DNA of 64,000 nt, taken from the NCBI RefSeq assembly GCF_013408535.1, contig NZ_JACBZA010000001.1:806001-870000 (forward strand), given 5' to 3'. Source of the DNA: Actinopolymorpha cephalotaxi. Lineage in GTDB: Bacteria; Actinomycetota; Actinomycetes; Propionibacteriales; Actinopolymorphaceae. Positions within the stretch are counted from its first letter, which is position 1. Each line of letters starts with the position of its first letter. A program made the position numbers and the translations under genes. The notes beneath the pieces are model-generated. The model saw only the letters and a program-made list of their open reading frames with translations, was not told the origin of the DNA and did no database searches. This document shows positions 28,084 through 37,722 of this stretch, piece after piece.

Positions 28084-30342
28084 ATGACAGAGGTCCTGCT
28101 CATCGTCGTCTCGTTGGCCGACGTACCCCGCCTGCTGGGGTTGGTCGAACGGCTGTGCTCCGCCGGGCTGACCATCCGGGTCGCGCTCGCGGTCCCCGCC
28201 TCGGCCGCCGCGGCGGACGTGGAGGAACAACTCGGCGGCGACGTCGCCGAGGTCCGGCTGGTCCGGATGAACCTCAGCGGGCGGCGCGGCGGCGTCGCCC
28301 CGGCACGGTTCTCCCGCCGCTGGACCAAGGTGGTCGCGCGGAACCTGCTCGTCCGCGGCGGCGTCCGGGTCGCCGACGACGAACGCCGCGGCTGGCTGAT
28401 GGTGCGGTACGACCCGTGGATCCGCCGCCGGGCGCGCGTCGCCGACCTGATCCTCGCCGCCGACCAGGACGCCGAACGCGCTGCCGAGCTCGCGGCCGGG
28501 CACAACCGGGACGCCGTACGCCTGACCGCCACCGATCCGGCCCTGGACGGCGTACTCGCCCAGCTCGCCACCACCGTTCCGCTGCGCCGCGTGCTCCGGC
28601 AGGGCCTGGCCCGCACCACCGCCGAGGAGGTCGTGCTGGCCTGGAAGCGGGTGGTCGCCGACCCGGCCGACCCCCACCTCGGCGACTTCGCCGGCGAGGC
28701 GGTGCGCGTCGTGCACGCGCTGCGGCGCGGCCACGCGTTCGAGGAGGCGGAGGTGGTGGCCCGGACCGCGCAGAGCCTGGACCTGCCGCCGGTGGACCGG
28801 GCCGCGCTGCGGGTGGAGCTGGCCGCCAACCAGATCGCCGCGGGCGGATACCCCGCGCGGGAACTCGGCGAGGCGGTCCGGGAACTGCTGGGGTTCGCCG
28901 ACGACGCGCTGCGCGCGGGGGACCTGGAGGCGGCCGGCCGGATGGCCGTCCAGGCGACCGAAGCGGTACTGCACCGCGAGCTGCACGCCGACGTGCTGAC
29001 CAGCCCGCTGCTCGCGGACCCGGAGGGGTTCCTCGCCCCGCTGCGGGAGTCCCTGACGTTCCGGGCGCTGCGGGCGCCGGCGGGGTCGATGGCCTGGGTG
29101 CTGAGCGGCACCGGCTCCGACCCGAGGCCGGAACCCTCGGCCGGGCCGGAGTCGTCACCGGAGTCGTCGTCGGAGTCGCCCGTCGCGCCGGAGCTCCCGG
29201 CGTCCCTCGCCCCGGCGACCACCCTCACCGGTCCGCCGCCGAGGCTGCCCGGGACACCGGCGCCGCACCGCGTGCTCGTCGTACCCGGCGACTATCCGCA
29301 CTTCACGCAGGGCATCATCAACGCGCTCGCCGACGAACCCGACCTCGAGGTGCGGGTGCTCAACCTCCGCGAGCCGGGAGTACGCCGGCGCTACCAGCGG
29401 GGTGCCCTCGTCCTGGACCGGCTGCGGGACGCCGTGGGCCGTCCGGTCCCGGCGCCTGCCCAGCCCGACGCCGACCTGCTGGAGTGGGCGGACACGATCT
29501 TCGTCGACTGGTGCGACAACGCCGCCCAGTGGGTCGGCATCCACGCGCCGCGGACGACCCGGCTGGTGGTCAGATTCCACAGCCTGGAAGCGATCTCGTC
29601 CCAGCCGCACATGGTCGACTGGTCCCAGGTGTCGGAGGTGATCTTCGTCGGCCGGCACGTCCGCGAACTCGTCGAACGCGCCGTGCCCGAACTCACCCGG
29701 GTGCCCGGCCGGCACGTGGTGCCCAACGAGATGCGGCTGGAACGCTTCGGCGCGCCCAAGCGGGCCGGCGCCGAGCGCACGCTGGCCATGGTGGGCTGGG
29801 CGCAGCGGGTGAAGGATCCCCTGTGGGCGCTGGAGGTGCTGGCCCGCCTGCGGGCATCGGACCCGACGTGGCGGCTGCTGCTGATCGGCCGGGACTTCTC
29901 GCCGCACCAGCACGCCGGTGCGCTGCGCTACCAGGACGAGTTCCGCGAGCGCGCCGCCGCCGACGACGTACGCGACGGCCTGGTCTACGTCGGCTACACC
30001 ACCGAACTCCCCGACGTGCTGCGCGACGCGGGGTTCGTGCTCAGTGCGAGCCGCCGGGAGGGCTTCCCTGTGGGGCCCACCGAGGGCGCCGCCTCCGGTG
30101 CGGTGCCGGTCGTGCGCGACTGGCCGATGTACGCCGACTACGCGGGCGCGGGCGGGATCTTCCCGGCCGACTGGGTGGTCCGCAGCCCGGAGGAGGCGGC
30201 GGACCGGATCCTCGCCCACGCCGACCCGGAGCGCCGCGCGGAGGCGGGGGACGCCGCCCGGCGGTACGTCGTGGAGCACTTCGACTGGCCGGTGGTGGAG
30301 CCGACGTTCCGCGAGGTGCTGCTCGGGACCCTAGACGCCTGA
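28084..30342 (+). CDS. Large GT-B glycosyltransferase (group 1-like)
   Basis: A 752-residue protein. The last ~350 residues are a GT-B glycosyltransferase: VLVVPGDYPHFTQGIINALA opens the acceptor lobe, and EGFPVGPTEGAASGAVPVV is the nucleotide-sugar EX7E-type motif. The first ~350 residues are helical and unassigned, followed by a Pro/Ser/Glu linker (about 355-390). Sugar and acceptor are unknown. ATG 28084 has GGGGGA about 14 bases upstream. It converges on another glycosyltransferase gene (12-base overlap) and shares a cassette with two methyltransferase-like genes, suggesting surface glycan synthesis. Confidence 0.78.
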   Translation: MTEVLLIVVSLADVPRLLGLVERLCSAGLTIRVALAVPASAAAADVEEQLGGDVAEVRLVRMNLSGRRGGVAPARFSRRWTKVVARNLLVRGGVRVADDERRGWLMVRYDPWIRRRARVADLILAADQDAERAAELAAGHNRDAVRLTATDPALDGVLAQLATTVPLRRVLRQGLARTTAEEVVLAWKRVVADPADPHLGDFAGEAVRVVHALRRGHAFEEAEVVARTAQSLDLPPVDRAALRVELAANQIAAGGYPARELGEAVRELLGFADDALRAGDLEAAGRMAVQATEAVLHRELHADVLTSPLLADPEGFLAPLRESLTFRALRAPAGSMAWVLSGTGSDPRPEPSAGPESSPESSSESPVAPELPASLAPATTLTGPPPRLPGTPAPHRVLVVPGDYPHFTQGIINALADEPDLEVRVLNLREPGVRRRYQRGALVLDRLRDAVGRPVPAPAQPDADLLEWADTIFVDWCDNAAQWVGIHAPRTTRLVVRFHSLEAISSQPHMVDWSQVSEVIFVGRHVRELVERAVPELTRVPGRHVVPNEMRLERFGAPKRAGAERTLAMVGWAQRVKDPLWALEVLARLRASDPTWRLLLIGRDFSPHQHAGALRYQDEFRERAAADDVRDGLVYVGYTTELPDVLRDAGFVLSASRREGFPVGPTEGAASGAVPVVRDWPMYADYAGAGGIFPADWVVRSPEEAADRILAHADPERRAEAGDAARRYVVEHFDWPVVEPTFREVLLGTLDA

Positions 30343-32583
30343 ACGGGACTCGCTCGCGGCCGCGGCGAGCTTGCGGAGTACGTCCTGGGCGGCGCCCACG
30401 TCACCCACGGGGGACAGGTGGTCCAGCGGCCTGGTGCTCATCGGACTGCCCTCCTCGACCAAACCCCACACCGGCCGCCCGCTGCCGGCGTAGTCGCTCC
30501 ACTTCGACGGCAGGTAAGGGTTCCTGGCGTGCGTGTCCGACGTCAATGCGTCGTTGACGACGAGGCAGTCGAACTTCGAGGCCAGGTTGAGGAACGCGAG
30601 ATACCGCACGTACGGGTTGATGCGTACCAGCTCCGCGATCCCCAGCTCCGCCACGTGCGCGCGCAGCGCGTCGGCCTTGCCGGTGAAGATGTGCAGCCGG
30701 AGCCGCTCGCGGGTCGCCGGGTCCAGGCCGGCCAGGGCGGTGAGCACGTCACCCAGGCCGCGGGTGGCGTAGAAGTTGCCGAAGTAGCCGACGTGTGCGA
30801 CACCGGGCTCCAGGGAGTACGTCTGGTCGGCCATGGCGTAGAAGGCCGGGGGGAGGGTGGGGTGTGGCGAGATGACGGCCTTCTCCCGAACCGTCGCGGC
30901 GATCTGCGGCACGGGCGTGTAGCTCAGCATGTAGTCGAGCTGGTTGGGGTTGGTGAAGACCAGCCGGTCGGCGAGGGCGTACGCGAGGTACTCACACCAG
31001 TCCAGCACGTTGTCCGACTCCAGCACCGGCAGGCCGAGCTCGCGGATCCGCTCGCCCGCCCGGGTGAGCAGCTCGCTGTCACCGAGCGGGGAGACCCGCG
31101 GCTGCCCCTGCACGTCGCGAGCCGCCGGGTCGGAGAACTCCGCGGTCCACGTCGTCGCCGGGTTGTGCAGCTTGTACGCGGCGGCGAGGAAGTGCGAGGC
31201 GGGCCACATCGCCCGGCTGTAGACGCGATCGTAGGAACCCTTCCGGCGTTCGAGTTCGGCGATGCGTTCCAGGCCGGCGGTGCAGTAGGCCTCGATCGCG
31301 CCCCAGTGGGAGAAGTACGTCGGGGTGTCCGTGGCGATCTCGTTCTCGACGTACGGCCCGCTGATCCGGCGGATGCTCGGATCCTGCTCGCGGTTGCCGT
31401 CCATCGCGTTGAACACCGCGTCAACGATGTCCTGACGCTCACGCACCCGCTTGGCCATCACCACCGCGCTGGCGTCGTTGTAGGGCGGGAAGCAGTAGGC
31501 GACGGCGAGCGCCCGGGCGCGCCCGCGGTTGAGCCGGTCGTACGGAAAGTCGTCGAACGCGTGCCGGTCCAGGGCCGCCACCACCTCGGCGTGCTCGTCC
31601 GGGTGGGTCCGCAGGTGGGCGTTGAGCCGGTCGACCTCGGTGTGGACGTGGGAGCGGACGAGTGCGAGGGCCTCGGGCGCGGCGCCCCGGCCGAGCACGT
31701 CCAGGCGGCGCAGCAGTTCCATCCGGACGGTGACGCCGGAGGTGAGGTCCTCCTGCGGCACGGTCTGCCGGTGGCCGGCACCGGGGCAGGGCCCGGTGAC
31801 CGGTGCAAGACGGAGTTGACAGTCGTACGCCGCGACCAGCGTGGCGAGGAACAACGTGTCCGCGTCGGCGGCGAGTGCGGTTTCGGTGCTGGTGTCCGGG
31901 CCGGTGCCAGGACCGGTGTCGGTGTCGGCGTCGCGGACGCGTGCGGCGGCCCGCCGCGCGACGCCGGTCGGCACGAGGGTGCCCGCGACAGTGGTGGGCA
32001 GTCGGGCCTCCGCGTCGGCGCGGTCCACCGCGACGACCACGACGGTGGGTGCTGCGGCGGTGAGCACGGCGGCACAGAACTCCGGGCCAGGGCGGTCGGT
32101 GGCGTCCAGAAAACAGGTGAACTCCGTGCGGGCGGCGGCCAGTCCGGCGTCACGGGCGGACAGCGTGCCGGCCCGGGCGGAGTCGACCAGTCGCGCGGCC
32201 ACCCGGCCGTCCTCGGCGAACCGCCGCACCGCCTCGGCGACGTCCGGCGAGGCCGGCCCGTCGACCACCACGAGCACGTCCCGGCGCTCCCCGTCGGCCG
32301 CGCGTTCCTGTCCGGTCAGTGCGTCCAGGCAGCCGGTGACGTCCTCGCCGGCACCGCTCCGCACCACCACGGTCACGCCGGGGGAGAGGCCGTCGCCACC
32401 CGTCGCCGACGGCGCGTCCGGTGCGACGTCCGAGGGTTCGACCGGCCGCGCGCCCCTGAGGGCGCGGGTCCAGTCGGCGACCACCGACTCGTCCACCGGC
32501 CGGTTGTCCGAATGCGCGACCCACGGCCGGTCACCCGGATTAGCCGGGCTTTCTTCTCGGTCCGTCGCCCTGTTGTTCACCAC
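30331..32583 (-). CDS. Two-domain glycosyltransferase (GT-A-like plus GT-B-like)
   Basis: A 750-residue protein. Residues about 65-320 resemble a GT2-type domain (VTVVVRSGAGEDVTGCLDAL, then TEFTCFLDATD), with a weak metal motif. Residues about 370-745 resemble a GT-B enzyme, with AVAYCFPPYNDASAVVMAKR at the N-lobe and VAHVGYFGNFYATRGLGDVL in the C-lobe. The start is GTG 32583 or 32580 after AGGA. It is divergent from the following gene and convergent with the previous glycosyltransferase. The acceptor is unknown. Confidence 0.72.
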   Translation of the reverse strand: MVNNRATDREESPANPGDRPWVAHSDNRPVDESVVADWTRALRGARPVEPSDVAPDAPSATGGDGLSPGVTVVVRSGAGEDVTGCLDALTGQERAADGERRDVLVVVDGPASPDVAEAVRRFAEDGRVAARLVDSARAGTLSARDAGLAAARTEFTCFLDATDRPGPEFCAAVLTAAAPTVVVVAVDRADAEARLPTTVAGTLVPTGVARRAAARVRDADTDTGPGTGPDTSTETALAADADTLFLATLVAAYDCQLRLAPVTGPCPGAGHRQTVPQEDLTSGVTVRMELLRRLDVLGRGAAPEALALVRSHVHTEVDRLNAHLRTHPDEHAEVVAALDRHAFDDFPYDRLNRGRARALAVAYCFPPYNDASAVVMAKRVRERQDIVDAVFNAMDGNREQDPSIRRISGPYVENEIATDTPTYFSHWGAIEAYCTAGLERIAELERRKGSYDRVYSRAMWPASHFLAAAYKLHNPATTWTAEFSDPAARDVQGQPRVSPLGDSELLTRAGERIRELGLPVLESDNVLDWCEYLAYALADRLVFTNPNQLDYMLSYTPVPQIAATVREKAVISPHPTLPPAFYAMADQTYSLEPGVAHVGYFGNFYATRGLGDVLTALAGLDPATRERLRLHIFTGKADALRAHVAELGIAELVRINPYVRYLAFLNLASKFDCLVVNDALTSDTHARNPYLPSKWSDYAGSGRPVWGLVEEGSPMSTRPLDHLSPVGDVGAAQDVLRKLAAAASESRSGV

Positions 32584-32816
32584 GTGTTTTCCTTTTTCCT
32601 CGGCCCGGCGCGGGTAATTGACCCGGGCGCCGTTCGTCGACCACACTCTGCGGTGCCTGCCGGAGCGGGAACGCCCACTCCGCAAGCCTGCCAGGCGTTG
32701 TGACGTAGCGCGCGTACGGTATCAACGTGTGGATGAATTCACTGCCCGCATTCGCACAGGGTGCGTGCTCGGTGTCTGGCGCGGTGGTCGCGTCAATTGG
32801 TGGCAGGAGGACGACG

Positions 32817-33668
32817 GTGCCACATTCGGCGCCCAACTCAGGAGATCTGACGTTCGAAGATCGCGAATTCGCGGATCCGGAATCCCTCGACCTCGCCGAT
32901 ATCGCGGCCCGGCACTGGACCGCCGGTCGGCTGCTGCTCGTGACGACCGGTTCGGCGACTCCGGGGCTCGGCATCCCGTTCGAGCGGGCGACGGTCGCCG
33001 GGCCCGGCGACCTCGATCGTGTCGACGCCGAGTCCTTCGACGCGGTCGTGGTCGACGGCCCGGCGATCGGCGCCGTACGCACCGCCGACGTGCTCGCGCC
33101 GGCCGCCCGATGCCTGCGCCCGGGAGGCCACCTCGTGGTCGTGCCCACCGATCACCGCGACGCCTCGCCACCTCCGCCCCCCGCCGAGCTCGGCATGCGC
33201 TGGGTCGGCCTCGCGCTGTTCGCCCACCGGCCGTGCGCGCTGCTGCGGAAGGACGTCGGCCTGCCCCGCCGGCAGCCCGGCGCCGAAGCCCCCGGGAACC
33301 CCGAGAACCCCGAGACCCCCGGGAACCCCGCCGAGTCCGCCGACGTGGCCGGCCGGCTGGCGACGATGGCCCAGACCCTCGACCTCGCCGAGCGGAGCAG
33401 GCGCGCCGACCAGGAGGCCGCGCTCGCCGGCCGCGCCGACAGCGAGGCCGCCCTGTTGCGGCACCTGGCCAGGCTGAGCGCCGACCTCGCCGCCGAACAG
33501 GCAGCCCGGTCCCGGCTGGAACGCGACCACGCGCAACTCCAGCAGCGGTTCGAGACGCTCGACCGCCAGCACCAGCGGCTGCGGTCCTCCAGGCTGGGTG
33601 CGATCACCCTGCGCTACTGGCAGGCGCGCGGCGGCCTGCGCCGCCGACTGCGCCGGACCTCCCGATGA
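32817..33668 (+). CDS. Methyltransferase-like protein with C-terminal coiled coil
   Basis: A 283-residue protein. Residues 30-150 have a Rossmann-like alternation (RLLLVTTGSATPGLG, FDAVVVDGPAIGA, CLRPGGHLVVVPTD) like the end of a class I methyltransferase, but the SAM-binding glycine motif is weak. A Pro/Asn/Glu repeat (near 33290-33345) links to a long coiled coil and a basic tail YWQARGGLRRRLRR. GTG 32817 has a perfect GGAGGACGACG site. The stop overlaps the next start (ATGA). It may be a scaffold or regulator for the neighbouring enzymes. Confidence 0.65.
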   Translation: MPHSAPNSGDLTFEDREFADPESLDLADIAARHWTAGRLLLVTTGSATPGLGIPFERATVAGPGDLDRVDAESFDAVVVDGPAIGAVRTADVLAPAARCLRPGGHLVVVPTDHRDASPPPPPAELGMRWVGLALFAHRPCALLRKDVGLPRRQPGAEAPGNPENPETPGNPAESADVAGRLATMAQTLDLAERSRRADQEAALAGRADSEAALLRHLARLSADLAAEQAARSRLERDHAQLQQRFETLDRQHQRLRSSRLGAITLRYWQARGGLRRRLRRTSR

Positions 33669-34765
33669 AACCCACCAGGACGTGGGTTGCCCTCGCGCTG
33701 GTCTGCTGGACGGTCGCGGCCGTGGCCTACGCCGTTCTTGCCCGGGCCACGGCCGGCACCACCGTCGTTCTGGTGGCGCTCGGCCCGCTCGTCGCCGGCC
33801 TCGTGCAGACCCACCGCCAGCACCGCACCGTACTCACCCGGCTCGATCGGCAGACGGCACTGCTGGACCGGCAGACGGCGATCCTGGAAAGCCACGCCGT
33901 CCGCGCCGACCAGCGCGTCGCCCGCGTCGGCGAGCACGTCGAGGGACTCGCCGACCTCGGCCCCTCACTGGCCACCGACCTCGACGCGTTGCGTACGACC
34001 ATGGACGCGCTGCCGCACCGGGAGGAGTTCGACGCGAAGTTCCGGGCGGCGGCGGCCGACATCATCACCCGTACCCGCAAGGGCGTGGCCGTCGACCTGC
34101 TGCTGACGTTCCGGCAACTCGAGGCGCTGCACAACCTGTACGCGCTGGGCGGTGTCGACCGGCCGATGCCGCCGACCCGCGGCTGGGCGTCCTCCCCGGA
34201 CCTCCTGCTCCTGCTGGCCACTCTGGTCGAACGCGAGGAGCCGAGCCTGGTCGTCGAGTGCGGCAGTGGCACGTCGACGCTGTGGCTGGCGATGCTGTTG
34301 CGTCGCTTCGAGATCAAGGGCCGGGTGGTCTCGCTCGAACACCACGAGCCGTTCGTGGAGGCGGCCTGGGCGACGGTGCTGCGGCACGACCTGGCGGAGT
34401 ACGTCGAGGTGAGGTACGCGCCGCTGGAGTCGTTCGAGTTCGACGGTACGACCTACCAGTGGTACTCCCGGCAGGCGTGGGAGGAGCTGGACGGCATCGG
34501 GTTGCTGTTCGTCGACGGGCCGCCCGGCGAACTGGGACGGCACGCACGTTTCCCGGCGTTCCCCCTGCTGGTGGACAAGCTGGCCCCGGACGCCGTGGTC
34601 GTACTGGACGACCTGATCCGCCCGGACGAGCAGGAGGTGCTCGAACGCTGGCTGGCCGCGCGTCCGGACTACCACGCCGAACGCGTGAGCCTGGAGAAGA
34701 ACGCCGCGCTGCTGCGCAGGCCGCGCCGGCCGGGGCACGGCTCGCACGTCCCCGGGACGGGCTGA
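33665..34765 (+). CDS. Membrane-anchored class I SAM-dependent methyltransferase
   Basis: A 366-residue protein with two N-terminal hydrophobic helices (about 7-45), a coiled-coil stretch of LDRQTALLDRQTAILES type, and a methyltransferase domain from about 170: motif I VVECGSGTSTLWLAM, acidic post-II VSLEHHEPFVE, LLFVDGPPGELG and VVLDDLIRPDEQ. This layout resembles O-methyltransferases of glycan clusters. It is translationally coupled to the previous gene and ends 60 bases before lysA. Confidence 0.78.
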   Translation: MKPTRTWVALALVCWTVAAVAYAVLARATAGTTVVLVALGPLVAGLVQTHRQHRTVLTRLDRQTALLDRQTAILESHAVRADQRVARVGEHVEGLADLGPSLATDLDALRTTMDALPHREEFDAKFRAAAADIITRTRKGVAVDLLLTFRQLEALHNLYALGGVDRPMPPTRGWASSPDLLLLLATLVEREEPSLVVECGSGTSTLWLAMLLRRFEIKGRVVSLEHHEPFVEAAWATVLRHDLAEYVEVRYAPLESFEFDGTTYQWYSRQAWEELDGIGLLFVDGPPGELGRHARFPAFPLLVDKLAPDAVVVLDDLIRPDEQEVLERWLAARPDYHAERVSLEKNAALLRRPRRPGHGSHVPGTG

Positions 34766-34825
34766 CGGGACGAACCGGCCGCCCCGGTCTCACCCGGCGT
34801 GGGCGCAGCCGTCAGGATGGTCTGC

Positions 34826-36226
34826 GTGAGTAGAGCCCACGAAGCCGGTGCGCTGCACGCCGGCGCCGGCCACCGTGGCCCGGCCTGGCTGGTGGCGCCG
34901 GAAGATCCGAACGCGCTGACGCCCTCCCTGTGGCCCGCCAACGTGACGAAGGGCGCCAACGGTGTCCTGTCCGTCGCGGGTGTCGAGGTCACGAAACTGG
35001 CGGAGGAGTACGCCACCCCGGCCTACGTCGTGGACGAGGACGACTTCCGCGCGCGCTGCCGGGACTTCCGCGACGGCTTCGCCGGATGGGACGTCTACTA
35101 CGCCGGCAAGGCGTTCCTGTGCGCCGAGGTCGCCCGCTGGGTCGCCCAGGAGGGGCTGCGCCTGGACGTGTGCACCGGCGGCGAGCTGGCGGTGGCGCTG
35201 CGGTCGGGCTTCCCGGCGGACCGGATCGCCTTCCACGGCAACAACAAGTCCGAGTCCGAGCTCGCCCGCGCGCTGGACGCCGGGGTGGCCCGGATCGTGG
35301 TCGACTCCCACGAGGAGATCGGCCGGCTGGCGAAGCTCGCCGCCGACCGCGGGGTCACCGCACCGGTGCTGGTGCGCGTGACCGTGGGCGTCGAGGCGCA
35401 CACCCACGAATACATCGCGACCGCGCACGAGGACCAGAAGTTCGGCTTCTCCCTGACCGGCGGCGACGCCGCCGCGGCCGTCGACCGGGTGCTGGCCGAG
35501 CCGTCCCTGGAGCTGCGCGGCCTGCACTCCCACATCGGCTCGCAGATCTTCGACAGCGCGGGGTTCGAGATCGCCGCGCGCCGGGTGGTCGGGCTGCACG
35601 CGCAGGTCCGCGACCGGCACGGAGTCGACCTGCCCGAACTCTGCCTGGGTGGCGGTTTCGGCATCGCCTACACCACCCAGGACGACCCGGAGTCGCCCGC
35701 CCAGCTGGCCAACGAGCTGGCCGCGATCGTCGAGCACGAGTGCCACGGCTACGGCGTCGTCAAGCCGCGGTTGTCAGTGGAGCCAGGACGCGCGATCGCC
35801 GGTCCTGCCGTGCTCACTCTCTACGAGGTCGGCACGGTGAAGCGGGTCGAACTCGACGCCGGCGCGGTGCGCACCTACATCGCCGTCGACGGCGGGATGA
35901 GCGACAACGTCCGCACCGCGTTGTACGACGCCGACTTCTCCTGCACGCTGGCCTCCCGGCGTTCGACGGCGCCGCCGGCCCTGAGCCGGGTGGTCGGCAA
36001 GCACTGCGAGTCCGGCGACATCGTTGTCAAGGACGAGTTTCTGCCCGCGGACGTCCGGCCGGGCGACCTGGTGGCCGTGCCGGCGACCGGTGCCTACTGC
36101 CGCTCGCTGGCCAGCACCTACAACCACGTGCCTCGCCCGCCGGTGGTCGCGGTGCGTGCCGGGGCGGCCCGGGTGATCGTCCGGCGGGAGACCGAGGATG
36201 ATCTCATGCGGCTGGACGTATGGTGA
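34826..36226 (+). CDS. lysA: Diaminopimelate decarboxylase
   Basis: PLP enzyme (466 residues) making L-lysine from meso-diaminopimelate, the last step of lysine synthesis. The TIM-barrel Lys that binds PLP is in VYYAGKAFLC; HSHIGSQIFD and the glycine-rich phosphate loop LGGGFGIAY follow; EPGRAIAGPA and the C-terminal CESGDI/GAYC motifs complete the dimer active site. The N-terminus is longer than in enteric LysA, as in Streptomyces. I chose GTG 34826 after AGGA; ATG 34817 is in frame. Confidence 0.95.
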   Translation: MSRAHEAGALHAGAGHRGPAWLVAPEDPNALTPSLWPANVTKGANGVLSVAGVEVTKLAEEYATPAYVVDEDDFRARCRDFRDGFAGWDVYYAGKAFLCAEVARWVAQEGLRLDVCTGGELAVALRSGFPADRIAFHGNNKSESELARALDAGVARIVVDSHEEIGRLAKLAADRGVTAPVLVRVTVGVEAHTHEYIATAHEDQKFGFSLTGGDAAAAVDRVLAEPSLELRGLHSHIGSQIFDSAGFEIAARRVVGLHAQVRDRHGVDLPELCLGGGFGIAYTTQDDPESPAQLANELAAIVEHECHGYGVVKPRLSVEPGRAIAGPAVLTLYEVGTVKRVELDAGAVRTYIAVDGGMSDNVRTALYDADFSCTLASRRSTAPPALSRVVGKHCESGDIVVKDEFLPADVRPGDLVAVPATGAYCRSLASTYNHVPRPPVVAVRAGAARVIVRRETEDDLMRLDVW

Positions 36227-36336
36227 CCGTTCACTGAGACAACGTCTCGAATCCTGGACGCAGCGCGCAAGGATCTGCGGCGTCTTCGACACTGGACGGG
36301 CAGAACGCCGACAAGGAGACGAGGGGCCGACAACAG

Positions 36337-37665
36337 ATGGTGGAGCAGTCCGCGGAGCAGCCGTTGCCGGACCGGCCCCTGAAGGTCGCCCTGCTGGGAT
36401 GCGGCGTGGTCGGCAGCGAGGTCGTCCGCCTCCTCGTCGAACACCAGGCCGACTTCGCCGCCCGGGTCGGCGCGCCGCTGGAGCTGGCCGGGATCGCCGT
36501 CCGCAGAGGCGGCCGGCACCGTGACGTCCCGGTCGACCCGGCCCTGTTCACCACCGACGCGCACGCCCTGGTGCGGCGTACCGACATCGACCTCGTGGTC
36601 GAGGTGATCGGCGGCATCGAGCCCGCGCGTTCGCTGATCCTCGCCGCACTGGACAACGGCGCGTCCGTGGTGACCGCCAACAAGGCCCTGCTCGCCGAGG
36701 ACGGCGCGACGTTGTTCGCCGCCGCCGAGAAGCGCGGCGCCGACCTCTACTACGAGGCGTCCGTCGGCGGGGCCATCCCGCTGATCCGCCCGCTGCGGGA
36801 GTCCCTCGCCGGCGACCGGGTACGCCGGGTGCTCGGCATCGTCAACGGCACCACCAACTTCGTGCTGGACCGGATGGACACCGAGGGCACCAGCTTCGCC
36901 GAGGCGCTGGAGGAGGCGCAGGAGCTGGGCTACGCCGAGGCCGACCCGACCGCCGACGTGGAGGGCTTCGACGCGGCGGCAAAGGCCGCGATCCTCGCCA
37001 GCCTGGCGTTCCACACCCGGGTGCTGGCCTCCGACGTCCACCGCGAGGGCATCACCCAGGTCAGCTCGGTCGACGTGGAGAGCGCGCGGGCGATGAACTG
37101 CGTGGTCAAGCTGCTCGCCATCGCCGAGCTCGGCACCGACGGCACCGGTGTGGGCGTACGCGTCCACCCCGCGATGATTCCGCGCGAGCACCCGCTGGCC
37201 AGCGTGCGTGGTGCGTACAACGCGGTGTTCGTGGAGAGCGCGGCCGCCGGGCAGCTGATGTTCTACGGCGCCGGAGCCGGTGGCGCGCCCACCGCCAGCG
37301 CCGTGCTCGGCGACCTGGTGACCGTGGCCCGCAACCGCGTGCAGGGGGTGCGCGGTGCGGCCGCCTCGACGTACGCCCAGCTCGAGGTGCACCCGATGGG
37401 GGAGACGCCGACGCGCTACCACATCTCCCTCGACGTGGACGACCGCGCGGGCGTGCTGGCCAGTGTGGCGAACGCGTTCTCCCGCCACGGCGTGTCGATC
37501 CAGACCGTACGCCAGGAAGGACGTGGCGCCGACGCGCAGCTCGTCGTGGTCACCCACCAGGCGCCCGACCGTGCCCTCACCGCTACGGTCGAGGAGCTCG
37601 AGGACCTGGACAGCGTGCGCGACGTGACCAGCGTCATGCGGGTGGAGGGCCTCGGCGACAGGTGA
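36337..37665 (+). CDS. hom: Homoserine dehydrogenase
   Basis: A 442-residue NAD(P)H enzyme reducing aspartate semialdehyde to homoserine. The NAD-binding fold begins VALLGCGVVGSEVV; the catalytic region contains GIVNGTTNFVLDRM and AEADPTADVEGFDAAAK; a C-terminal ACT domain (YHISLDVDDRAGVLASVANA) likely gives threonine feedback. It lies 110 bases after lysA and 57 before thrC. Confidence 0.96.
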   Translation: MVEQSAEQPLPDRPLKVALLGCGVVGSEVVRLLVEHQADFAARVGAPLELAGIAVRRGGRHRDVPVDPALFTTDAHALVRRTDIDLVVEVIGGIEPARSLILAALDNGASVVTANKALLAEDGATLFAAAEKRGADLYYEASVGGAIPLIRPLRESLAGDRVRRVLGIVNGTTNFVLDRMDTEGTSFAEALEEAQELGYAEADPTADVEGFDAAAKAAILASLAFHTRVLASDVHREGITQVSSVDVESARAMNCVVKLLAIAELGTDGTGVGVRVHPAMIPREHPLASVRGAYNAVFVESAAAGQLMFYGAGAGGAPTASAVLGDLVTVARNRVQGVRGAAASTYAQLEVHPMGETPTRYHISLDVDDRAGVLASVANAFSRHGVSIQTVRQEGRGADAQLVVVTHQAPDRALTATVEELEDLDSVRDVTSVMRVEGLGDR

Positions 37666-37722
37666 GCCGGGACCGGCACTCCCGAACAGCAGATCTTCCA
37701 GCAGGTCATCGAACGAGAAGGC

